Shown here: in pieces, positions 15,328 to 22,692 of the stretch | How positions within the stretch are numbered: the stretch's first letter is position 1 | Layout of the letters: the number at the start of each line of letters is the position of its first letter | The notes under the pieces: model-generated | Told to the model about the DNA's origin: nothing | Seen by the model: the letters and a program-made list of their open reading frames with translations, nothing else | Databases searched by the model: none | DNA from: Lachnospiraceae bacterium JLR.KK002 | GTDB taxonomy: Bacteria; Bacillota; Clostridia; Lachnospirales; Lachnospiraceae | DNA: 64,000 nucleotides | Reading direction: 5' to 3' | Assembly: GCA_036941025.1 (NCBI GenBank) | Contig: JAYMNP010000001.1 | Location: 1,054,001 to 1,118,000, forward strand | Translations under genes and position numbers: made by a program

Positions 15328-16530
15328 ATGATAAGTGTAGGAATTGATGTGTCAAAAGAAAAAAGTACCGTATGTATCTTAAAGCCTTATGGTGAGGTTG
15401 TGAGCAGGCCTTTTGAAGTCTGTCATGTGGAGAAAGAACTGTCCGAACTGACTTCCATGCTGCTGCGTCTGAATGATGACATCCGTGTGGTCATGGAAGC
15501 TACTGGGATCTACCATCTGCCTGTATTAAGCTATCTGAAAGAAAAAGGGCTGTTTGTGGCAGTGATTAATCCATTTGAGATGAAGGAATACCGCTGTCAG
15601 GGGTTAAGACGTGTGAAAACGGATAAGCAGGATGCCATTACAATCTCTAACTATGGGATTGACCATTGGTACAGGCTGAAGGACTATGAGGCAGAAGAAA
15701 GCGTCTATGCGGAGCTGAAGCTTTTGGGAAGGCAGTACCGTCACTATATGCGGATGCGTGTGGAGAGCGTGTTGGAACTGACTCATCTTCTGGACTATAC
15801 GATGCCTGGGATCAAAACGCTGCTGAAAGGCTGGAATGAAACAAATGGGAAAGATAAGCTGGGGGATTTTGCGGAAGAATACTGGCATTATGACAATATC
15901 ACGAAGAAACCGGAGGAACAGTTTATAGAGAGCTATCTGAAATGGGCAAAAGAGAAGGGATACCATCAGAGCCAGGATAAAGCCGTCAAGATCTATGCAC
16001 TGGCAAAAGAAGGCATCCCCACAGTACCCTCCGATACCCCATCGACCAAAATGCTGGTACAGGAGGCAGTACGGGTGTTACGAGAAGTCGATAACACTCT
16101 GATGACCATTCTAACACAGATGCAGGCATTAGCCAAGAGTCTGCCGGAATATCCGGTTGTCAGGGCAATGGGAGGTGTTGGAAATGTCCTTGCGCCTAAA
16201 TTGATTGCAGAGATTGGGGATGTGAGAAGATTCCATAGCGGAAAAGCCCTGATAGCCCACGCAGGAATCGACGCGCCGCCCTATCAGTCAGGGCAGTTTA
16301 TGGGGACAGAGAGGAAAATATCCAAGAGAGGTTCTTCCAGCCTGCGAAAGATTGGATATGAAGTGATGAGATGTCTGAAAACCCATAAAGAGCCAGCAGA
16401 CGCAGCAGTGTATAGATTTATTTTGAAGAAAGAAAAAGAAGGAAAGTCAAAACGTGCAGCAAAAATAGCGGGATTAAATAAATTCCTTAGGATTTATTAT
16501 GCACGTGTGATGGAAGTATACCAGAAGTAA
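15328..16530 (+). CDS. IS110-family transposase (DEDD recombinase)
   Basis: The protein has 400 residues from the ATG at 15328 after TTGGAGG. The N-terminal RuvC-like DEDD domain has SVGIDVSKEKSTVCIL (first Asp), VVMEATGIYHLP (Glu) and KTDKQDAITIS (Asp pair). The C-terminal transposase_20 domain has VVRAMGGVGNVLAPKLIAEIG and FMGTERKISKRGSSSLRKIG, with the conserved Ser. IS110 recombinases insert without inverted repeats, and some members are guided by a bridge RNA. It sits between the tet(O) operon and the sigma-factor genes of the transposon. Confidence 0.92.
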   Translation: MISVGIDVSKEKSTVCILKPYGEVVSRPFEVCHVEKELSELTSMLLRLNDDIRVVMEATGIYHLPVLSYLKEKGLFVAVINPFEMKEYRCQGLRRVKTDKQDAITISNYGIDHWYRLKDYEAEESVYAELKLLGRQYRHYMRMRVESVLELTHLLDYTMPGIKTLLKGWNETNGKDKLGDFAEEYWHYDNITKKPEEQFIESYLKWAKEKGYHQSQDKAVKIYALAKEGIPTVPSDTPSTKMLVQEAVRVLREVDNTLMTILTQMQALAKSLPEYPVVRAMGGVGNVLAPKLIAEIGDVRRFHSGKALIAHAGIDAPPYQSGQFMGTERKISKRGSSSLRKIGYEVMRCLKTHKEPADAAVYRFILKKEKEGKSKRAAKIAGLNKFLRIYYARVMEVYQK

Positions 16531-16975
16531 AAAGAACTAAAACAGCGGATACGGCAGACCGGATTTTCCACCGGTCTAATTGTCGTAGGAAAAATTCATA
16601 CGAAAAATATATTTAAAAACCTGCTAAAAAGTCTTGACTTTTGTTAGCAGGTTTTTATGTCCTTTTTTCGGGCAGTTATCTATCTGCTCATACGAAGCAA
16701 AATTTATCAATACATAGCATATCAGAGAACGGCAGGAAACCAGTTAAAAAAATTTCTGCCAGTGCAACGGTACTTCTCACCTTGAAAGTAGAAGTACAAT
16801 CTCCATACAATAGAATTACTATTTCCTATAACCGTAAAGGTCACAGAGCCTTTGCGGTTTTTCTTTTGTCGATTTTTGTTGGAAAGTGCCGTAGGGCTGT
16901 TTCTGATATGCGGTGTCGTTCTCCGCCTCTCCATCTGGATTTTTTACATTTCAAAAATTCAGATGGGAGGTATTT
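16531..16975 (+). other. Intergenic region with two terminators
   Basis: No supported gene. 16618-16656 is a terminator: AACCTGCTAA with TTAGCAGGTT, then TTT. 16831-16866 is a second: ACCGTAAAGG with CCTTTGCGGT, then TTTTCTTTT. The first part (16531-16617) probably holds the right end of the IS110 element, and includes an accgg/ccggt hairpin near 16559-16575. A short IR (tctggattttt/aaaaattcaga) lies just before the sigma gene. Confidence 0.55.
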
Positions 16976-17488
16976 ATGGTGAAATATGCACCAAGAAAGG
17001 TATATATCAGAGAAAGTGGCGGCTATGTGGAATTATCCTACACGGAGTTCTGCCGTTGCAGGGAATCCGACCAGACCTATATGGACAAGCTGTTTATCCC
17101 CATTCAAGGCTGTCTGCTTGAAGTCGTGAGGGAGCAATACACAGACTTCTACCGTGACAAGGAACGGTGGCGTTATCTGCAAAAATTAGATACAAAGAAT
17201 AGACTGCTATCTCTCGACGGATTTACGGACAGCGAGGGGAATCCTCTGGACTTTATCACTGATGAAGCGGTGGACATTGCAGAAACCGTTGTCAATGCGG
17301 TCATGGTGGACAGGCTGAAAGCCGCCCTGCCTTTGCTGTCGGATAGTGAACAGGAGCTGATACAGGCAATCTTTTTTGACGGACTTTCCGAGCGTGAAGT
17401 CGGGGCGAGGTTGGGCATAACCCAGAGCGTTGTAAACAAACGCAAAGCCAGAATCCTAATAAAACTAAGAAAGATAATAGAAAATTAA
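16976..17488 (+). CDS. Sigma-70-like factor (transposon-encoded)
   Basis: The ATG at 16976 follows GGGAGG at 16965-16970. The protein has 170 residues. The C-terminus is a clear sigma region 4 helix-turn-helix: LPLLSDSEQELIQAIFFDGL, then SEREVGARLGITQSVVNKRKARILIKLRK. The N-terminus (VKYAPRKVYIRESGGYVELS) matches proteins common in clostridial mobilizable elements. The expected role is regulation of transposon genes; whether it binds core polymerase is unknown. A terminator follows. Confidence 0.75.
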   Translation: MVKYAPRKVYIRESGGYVELSYTEFCRCRESDQTYMDKLFIPIQGCLLEVVREQYTDFYRDKERWRYLQKLDTKNRLLSLDGFTDSEGNPLDFITDEAVDIAETVVNAVMVDRLKAALPLLSDSEQELIQAIFFDGLSEREVGARLGITQSVVNKRKARILIKLRKIIEN

Positions 17489-17502
17489 AATTTAAGGCGT
17501 TC

Positions 17503-17545
17503 AGCCCCCTTGTTTTTTCCTTTGGGAAGATGAGGGGGCTTTTCT
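17503..17545 (+). terminator. Terminator between the two sigma-like genes
   Basis: AGCCCCCT (17503-17510) pairs with AGGGGGCT (17533-17540), followed by TTTCT. Confidence 0.6.
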
Positions 17546-17582
17546 CTGCCCTCTCAATCAATTCTGATTGGAGGAAGTAAGA

Positions 17583-18008
17583 ATGGCATACAACCACGGA
17601 CGGGAGGACAGGAAATGGCGTATCTGGAAAGAAGCGGAGGAAAAGCTGCTGCGTGAGTGCGGCGTTGATGAAGCGACCATTGAGCAGATACGCATGGCGG
17701 ACAGGGCAGACTTCAATTCCAACAGGCGGTTTTACCGATGGACGAATGACGTTGCGGAATATCTTGAGGACATGGCAGGCAGGGAGCGGCAGGCGGAAGT
17801 GGGTACGGTTGCGGAGTTACTGGAAGAGATTGAGAGCGAAAATCTCTATCAAGTATTAGTCACGGTGGACGGGCGTACCTTGAAAATCGTCCTGCTGAAA
17901 ATGCAGGGGTATTCCACAAAGGAGATTGCCCCGCTTGTGCATTTGACGACTGGTGCCATCTATGCGAGGTTAGACCATCTGCGGAAGAAGCTGCGGAAAA
18001 TTTTATAG
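17583..18008 (+). CDS. Second sigma-70-like / HTH protein of the transposon
   Basis: The ATG at 17583 lies behind GGAGGAAGTAAGA. The protein has 141 residues. The C-terminal 45 residues (LKIVLLKMQGYSTKEIAPLV, LTTGAIYARLDHLRKKLRKIL) are a region-4-type HTH. The N-terminus is charged (NHGREDRKWRIWKEAEEKLL). It ends 84 bases before a third sigma-like gene; the gap holds a GTGAGGG/CCCTCAC hairpin followed by a T-run. Probably regulatory. Confidence 0.65.
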   Translation: MAYNHGREDRKWRIWKEAEEKLLRECGVDEATIEQIRMADRADFNSNRRFYRWTNDVAEYLEDMAGRERQAEVGTVAELLEEIESENLYQVLVTVDGRTLKIVLLKMQGYSTKEIAPLVHLTTGAIYARLDHLRKKLRKIL

Positions 18009-18091
18009 CTTCTAAAACAGCCTGCCATCCTGCGGGCTACTGGGTGAGGGATGGAAATCCCCTCACTCATTTTTTGCAGGAGGACAACAGG

Positions 18092-18844
18092 ATGGCATAC
18101 AGGGTTAAGGCATACACGCTTCGGGAGGAATCCACGGAAAGCGGCACAAGGTATTTTATCAGCTTTAAGGACGGGCAGGGCAAATCCCACGAGTTGGAAG
18201 TGTCGGAACAGTTCTTTATGGAGTTTCGGCAGATGGAGCGCAGGAACAGGAATCTTTTCTAATGGGACGAGCGGCACAGGGAGTTTAACGAGGTATGGGA
18301 CGAAACCCTTTACAGACGGGCGTTGCGTGTGCCTAAGAGCCTTGATGAACGCATGGTTGAGGAAGAACGGAATGAAACGCTCTATAAGGCGGTTGGGAGC
18401 CTTCCAGAGATACAAAGGCGGCGTTTCCTGCTCTACTACGAGTATGAGTTCAATTTTTACCAAATCGCCGCTATGGAGCATTGCACCGCTTCGGCAATAC
18501 AGAAATCTGTTGCGATTGCAAAGGAGAAAGTAAAGGCGGAAATTGAAGAAATATCTCCAACCGTGACCGACACCGCCCGAAAAAGAAATCTGTTTTTTAT
18601 TTGTGTGGGATTGGCGGCATTACATACTCTCACTTTTTTCCGTGGGAGTAAATCTATTTTTAAGGAGGTCAACGCCTATGTGCAACGAAAACAAAGACAC
18701 CGCCCGAAAGGAGGAAAGCCATGCAGAAGTTACAGACAGTCAACGCCGAAACGCTCCTTTATGAACCGCTTGAGAAACCATCCTTTGTGGTGGACAGCCT
18801 TATCCCGACAGGCTTATCGCTGTTCTGCGGCTCACAGAAGATAG
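18092..18844 (+). pseudogene. Third sigma-70-like gene, interrupted by an in-frame TAA
   Basis: The ATG at 18092 follows CAGGAGG. Translation reads MAYRVKAYTLREESTESGTR and continues to RRNRNLF, then TAA at 18260-18262, then WDERHREFNEVWDETL in the same frame, on through a sigma region 4 (LPEIQRRRFLLYYEYEFNFY, IAAMEHCTASAIQKSVAIAKEK). The codon position fits a CAA-to-TAA change. The frame stays open to 18844, inside the next gene; the family end would be near 18560, so a 3' lesion is also possible. Translation could restart downstream, so loss of function is likely but not certain. Confidence 0.7.
18678..18764 (+). CDS. Possible 28-residue upstream peptide of the RepA-like gene
   Basis: A short ORF (MCNENKDTARKEESHAEVTD...) from the ATG at 18678 with an excellent AAGGAGG site at 18662-18668. 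It overlaps the start of the ATPase gene (18721) by 44 bp, and the ATPase ribosome binding site lies within it. This layout suggests a coupling or leader peptide. No homology is recognised. Confidence 0.4.
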   Translation: MCNENKDTARKEESHAEVTDSQRRNAPL

Positions 18845-19746
18845 GCAAAAGCTGGCTCATGCTGAAGCTATGCTTATGCGTGTCGCAGGGAATCCCTTTA
18901 TGGGATATGCCGACAATGGAGGGCGATGTGCTTTACCTCTGCCTTGAGGACACGTTCTGCCGCATACAGGACAGGTTATTTCGTTTGACGGACGAAGCAA
19001 GCGGGCGGCTCCACTTTGCCGTGGCAAGCTGCAAGCTGTCAGACGGTCTTATCGTGCAGCTTGAAGATTATCTGAAAGATTACCCAGACAGCAGGCTCAT
19101 TGTCATTGATACCTTGCAGAAAGTCCGTACAGCTTCAAAAGACAATGCCTATGCAAGCGACTATGGGGACATCTCCCTCATCAAAGACTTTGCCGACAGG
19201 CACTCTCTGGCGGTCATTGTCGTACACCACATCCGAAAGCAGAATGACAGCGACGTGTTCAACAAGGTGTCTGGGACGACAGGATTAACGGGGAGTGCGG
19301 ACGCTACCTTTGTTCTGGAAAAGGAGAAACGTGCGTCTGACACCGCCAAGCTGTATGTGACGGGCAGGGACACGCCTTATCAGGAATACACGCTGCGTTT
19401 CCGTGATTGCCGTTGGGAGCTTGTGGAGCGGAAAACGCAGGAGCAGCTTGCGAAAGAAACGATACCAGATGTCCTTTTTCGGTTGGTGGATTTTATGAGG
19501 GATAAGGAAGAATGGATAGGCACGGCAACGGAACTGTTAGCCGCTATGGGGGAAACGGAAACCATACCCACGGTGATTACGAAATGGCTGAATGAATACC
19601 GCACCACATTTTTAAGCGAGAACCGTATCTGCTACCAGTACAGCCGCAGGAAAGACGGCAGGCGGATTGCCCTTGCAAGGAGGGCGGGTGACAGCGGTGA
19701 TGGTGGTGACAGCGATATTAGGATACCCCCCTGTTACTGTCATTGA
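18721..19746 (+). CDS. RepA-like AAA ATPase / replicative helicase
   Basis: The protein has 341 residues. Walker A GSQKIGKSWL at about 38-47, the Walker B-type RLIVIDTLQKVR at about 125-136, and AVIVVHHIRKQ with the DnaB/RepA-type VSGTTGLTGSADATFVLEKE further on. This is the AAA_25 RepA family of hexameric helicases found in plasmids and mobilizable transposons. The C-terminal region (about 240 onward) is winged-helix-like (TWKI-type TVITKWLNEYRTTFL). The final codons run into the first iteron-like repeat. With the repeats and relaxase downstream it suggests autonomous replication of the excised circle. Confidence 0.8.
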   Translation: MQKLQTVNAETLLYEPLEKPSFVVDSLIPTGLSLFCGSQKIGKSWLMLKLCLCVSQGIPLWDMPTMEGDVLYLCLEDTFCRIQDRLFRLTDEASGRLHFAVASCKLSDGLIVQLEDYLKDYPDSRLIVIDTLQKVRTASKDNAYASDYGDISLIKDFADRHSLAVIVVHHIRKQNDSDVFNKVSGTTGLTGSADATFVLEKEKRASDTAKLYVTGRDTPYQEYTLRFRDCRWELVERKTQEQLAKETIPDVLFRLVDFMRDKEEWIGTATELLAAMGETETIPTVITKWLNEYRTTFLSENRICYQYSRRKDGRRIALARRAGDSGDGGDSDIRIPPCYCH

Positions 19747-20228
19747 CGCTTAAAGCCATGTAAAGCTGGCGGCTCTGCCCTGCGGGTGACAGCAGTGACG
19801 GTGGTGACAGTGATTTTAGGATACCCTGCCGCTGTCATCCCTACGGGAGAACACCCCGTAAACGCAAAATGCAGGCGTGAGATTTACTCGCCCTTTTCGG
19901 TCGTGTAAAACCACCCCTGCGGTCAGAAAAATCATTCCGATTTTTCCGACTGCGTTTACAGGGTGTAACACACTACACTTTGCCCTGCAAAGTCGTGTGC
20001 CAGACGTTCCCTCTGGACTCCCTTAAGGCAGGGCTGTGCCCTGCTATCCTACGCCTTACGGCTTCGGATAAAAGAATGGCGGCATGACGGTGACGGCTCT
20101 TGCGAGGGGGGTATCCCAAAAACACCGTCATCATCGACATGACCGTCATGCAGGGGGTGAGGGTGACAGTTGCGGCAGTCGGCAGGGGGTATCCCAAAAC
20201 TGCTGTCACCACCGTCACCGCTGTCACC
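19687..20228. repeat. Inverted iteron-like array between rep and mob (candidate oriV/oriT)
   Basis: Four related units of about 42-45 bp. Units 1 (19687-19730) and 2 (19785-19826) read rightward as GGTGACAGC-RGTGAYGGTGGTGACAG...TTAGGATACC. Units 3 (20106-20150) and 4 (20185-20228) are the reverse complement, reading GGGGGTATCCCAAAA...CACCGTCA. The remaining DNA between 19747 and 20270 has no supported gene. The position between a RepA-like helicase and a MobV relaxase, with convergent repeats, fits a replication origin, a transfer origin or both. Confidence 0.65.
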
Positions 20229-20270
20229 CCAAAGGACGGTCACCCGCCGAAAGAAAGGAGGAATCCGCCT

Positions 20271-21236
20271 ATGCCTTATGCAATCCTGCGTTTCCAGAAA
20301 CGAAAAGCGGGCGGCGTTGCGGCTTGTGAACGCCACAACGAGCGGAAGAAAGAAGCCTACAAAAGCAACCCAGATATAGATATGGAACGCTCTAAAAACA
20401 ATTACCATCTCATAGCACCACCAAAGTACACCTACAAGAAAGAGATTAACCGCATGGTAGCCGAAGCGGGGTGCAGGACAAGGAAAGACAGCGTGATGAT
20501 GGTGGAAACGCTCATCACAGCTTCACCAGAATTTATGAACCAGTTACCGCCCGAAGAACAAAAAGCGTATTTCCAGACGGCTCTTGACTTCATTTCGGAG
20601 CGTGTTGGAAAGCAGAATATCCTCTCCGCTGTCGTCCATATGGACGAGAGAACGCCCCATATGCACCTCTGCTTTGTGCCGATTACGCCAGACAATAAGC
20701 TGTCAGCGAAAGCTATCTTAGGCAACCAGAAATCATTATCCGAGTGGCAGACCGCCTACCATGAGCGGATGTCCTCACGGTGGAATCAGCTTGAACGGGG
20801 GCAGTCCTCAATGGAAACCAAGCGGAAACACGTCCCCACATGGCTCTATAAATTAGGCGGCAGGCTTGATAAACAGTATGAAGAAATCGTGTCTGCCCTA
20901 TCCGACATCAACGCCTTTAACGCAGGGAAGAAAAGGGATAAAGCGTTAGATTTACTCTCTGCATGGCTGCCAGACGTGGAGAAATTCTCTAAGGAAATCG
21001 GGAAACAGCAGGCGTATATCGACAGTTTGAAAGAGAGAATTGGGCAGGAATCAGACTATGCGGGGCGTATGCGTGATGAAAAGTACGAGCAGGAACTAAA
21101 GGTGCAGAAAGCGAATCAGAAGATATTTGAATTGCAGAGAACCAACGAGCAGATGGGGCGGCTGCTGTCAAAAATACCGCCCGAAGTGTTGGAAGAATTG
21201 CAGAAAAATCATAGAAGCAGAGCGAAAGAAAGGTAG
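20271..21236 (+). CDS. mobV: MobV/Pre-type relaxase (plasmid mobilization)
   Basis: The ATG at 20271 follows AAAGGAGG at 20254-20261 and gives 321 residues; the frame is open upstream but begins inside the repeat array. The MobV motifs are visible: CERHNERKKEAYKSNPDID (motif I), SKNNYHLI, and the metal-binding HMDERTPHMHLCFVP (motif III). The C-terminal third is coiled coil. MobV enzymes nick oriT and pilot single-stranded DNA into a helper conjugation apparatus; here the surrounding ICE would provide it. A parB gene follows 8 bases later. Confidence 0.9.
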   Translation: MPYAILRFQKRKAGGVAACERHNERKKEAYKSNPDIDMERSKNNYHLIAPPKYTYKKEINRMVAEAGCRTRKDSVMMVETLITASPEFMNQLPPEEQKAYFQTALDFISERVGKQNILSAVVHMDERTPHMHLCFVPITPDNKLSAKAILGNQKSLSEWQTAYHERMSSRWNQLERGQSSMETKRKHVPTWLYKLGGRLDKQYEEIVSALSDINAFNAGKKRDKALDLLSAWLPDVEKFSKEIGKQQAYIDSLKERIGQESDYAGRMRDEKYEQELKVQKANQKIFELQRTNEQMGRLLSKIPPEVLEELQKNHRSRAKER

Positions 21237-21244
21237 ATATGTGA

Positions 21245-22099
21245 ATGAAGAAACAGGATTTTAAGGTGTTAAAGACCAAAGACTTGTACCCGTTCCCCGA
21301 CAATCCGTTTCATGTGGCAGAAGATGAAACACTGTCAGAGTTAGCGGAAAGCATCAAGGAATTTGGCATTGTCACGCCGATAATCACACGCCCGAAAGAG
21401 GACGGGGACGGTTATGAAGTGATTGCAGGACAGCGGCGTGTCCGTGCTTCTGAACTTGCAGGGATAAATACCGTGCCTGCGTTTGTCCTGCCCTTAGACC
21501 GTGACCGAGCCATCATCACCCTTGTAGACAGCAATTTGCAGCGTGAGAATATCCTGCCATCGGAGCGGGCGTTTGCTTACAAGATGAAATCCGAAGCCAT
21601 GAAGCGGCAGGGTTTCCGCACAGACTTAACCTCGTCACAAGTTGTGACGAAGTTGCGGACGGACGACAAGGTGGCACAGGGCTTCGGCGTGGGCAGGATG
21701 ACCGTGCAGCGTTTTATCCGCCTGACGGAACTGATACCGCCGATTTTGCAGATGGTGGACGAGGGGAAAATCGCCCTCACGCCTGCGGTGGAACTGTCCT
21801 TCTTGAAGAAAGACGAGCAGGAAAACCTCTTTGCCACGATGGAGAGCGAAGAAGCAACGCCCTCACTCTCACAGGCACAGCGGATGAAACAGTTAAGCCA
21901 GAGCGGGCGGCTTGACATGGATACGATATTTGCGATTATGACGGAGGAAAAGGGCAACCAGAAAGAAACCTTGAAAATCAACACAAGCAAGCTGAAAAAA
22001 TACTTTCCGAAGAACACAACGCCGAAGCAGATGGAGGAAACCATCATCAAACTTTTGGAGCGTGAGTTGCAGAGGAAACGCAACCGTGACAGCCGCTAA
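21245..22099 (+). CDS. parB: ParB-family protein of the transposon
   Basis: The protein has 284 residues. The N-terminal ParB/Srx-type fold has DLYPFPDNPFHVAEDETLSE, the arginine-rich CTP-binding box GYEVIAGQRRVRASELAG, and SNLQRENILPSERAFAYKMK. A central HTH (VAQGFGVGRMTVQRFIRLTEL) follows. It is clearly homologous to the split ICE ParB. The transposon encodes no ParA of its own, so it may act with the ICE ParA or as a DNA-binding regulator. It lies directly downstream of mobV. Confidence 0.85.
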   Translation: MKKQDFKVLKTKDLYPFPDNPFHVAEDETLSELAESIKEFGIVTPIITRPKEDGDGYEVIAGQRRVRASELAGINTVPAFVLPLDRDRAIITLVDSNLQRENILPSERAFAYKMKSEAMKRQGFRTDLTSSQVVTKLRTDDKVAQGFGVGRMTVQRFIRLTELIPPILQMVDEGKIALTPAVELSFLKKDEQENLFATMESEEATPSLSQAQRMKQLSQSGRLDMDTIFAIMTEEKGNQKETLKINTSKLKKYFPKNTTPKQMEETIIKLLERELQRKRNRDSR

Positions 22100-22144
22100 T
22101 CTTCTTTTTTCGGGAAGTAAATACAGAGAGTTGAGGTATGGAGA

Positions 22145-22375
22145 ATGAGAGAAATCCAGTATGAAATCGTAAAGGAAATCGCAGTATTGTCTACGGGCGA
22201 CAGTGGCTACACAAAGGAAATCAATCTCATTTCATGGAATGGGAAAGAGCCGAAGTATGACATCCGCAGCTTTTCCCCGAACCGTGAAAAGTGCGGCAAG
22301 GGAATCACGCTGAACGCTGATGAAGCGGCGGCACTCCTTAAAGCATTACAGAAAGAATTAAACAGCGAGGATTAA
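22145..22375 (+). CDS. YdbC/PC4-family ssDNA-binding protein
   Basis: The protein has 76 residues: IVKEIAVLSTGDSGYTKEIN, WNGKEPKYDIRSFSPNRE and KCGKGITLNADEAAALLKAL. This is the PC4-like fold of bacterial YdbC proteins, which bind single-stranded nucleic acid. It is common next to relaxase genes in clostridial elements and could protect transferred or replicating ssDNA. Confidence 0.8.
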   Translation: MREIQYEIVKEIAVLSTGDSGYTKEINLISWNGKEPKYDIRSFSPNREKCGKGITLNADEAAALLKALQKELNSED

Positions 22376-22446
22376 TGGTATCTGATTGGCAGGGCGGGGA
22401 CATTTCCAAACTCTTCCCTGCCCTGTCTGGAAAGGAAGATTTAAGT

Positions 22447-22638
22447 ATGGGCGAGGATAAGAAAGCAGATAAAAAGAGAAAGCGTATCGTGCCAAAAGCA
22501 CCAGTGCAGATGATAATCAGCCGTGAATATGTCGGCACACAGACCGTTACAGAAGCGTTTGTCCCGATTATCTCCGAGGATATTCGGAAGAAGATTGCCG
22601 AGGGCGACACCTTCGACAATGAGGGGCTGTCCGCTTAG
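22447..22638 (+). CDS. tnpW: Transposon-encoded protein TnpW
   Basis: The protein has 63 residues from the ATG at 22447 (MGEDKKADKKRKRIVPKAPV). The frame extends to 22375, but the family start is at this ATG. The basic N-terminus is followed by the conserved REYVGTQTVTEAFVPIISED and GDTFDNEGLSA. TnpW is named from Tn4451-type elements, where it precedes tnpX; its function is unknown. The gap to tnpX is 54 bases. Confidence 0.8.
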   Translation: MGEDKKADKKRKRIVPKAPVQMIISREYVGTQTVTEAFVPIISEDIRKKIAEGDTFDNEGLSA

Positions 22639-22692
22639 AATGTACGCAATGGGACATGAAAACAGATAGGACAGATACGGAGGTTTTACAGT

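Noticed and set aside
19687..20228. Repeat array considered as a CRISPR
   Set aside because: Only four degenerate units in opposite orientations, no regular spacers and no cas genes.
20100..20270. Extension of the MobV relaxase upstream of 20271
   Set aside because: It would be translated from the iteron-like repeats; the AAAGGAGG-ATG at 20271 and family start agree.
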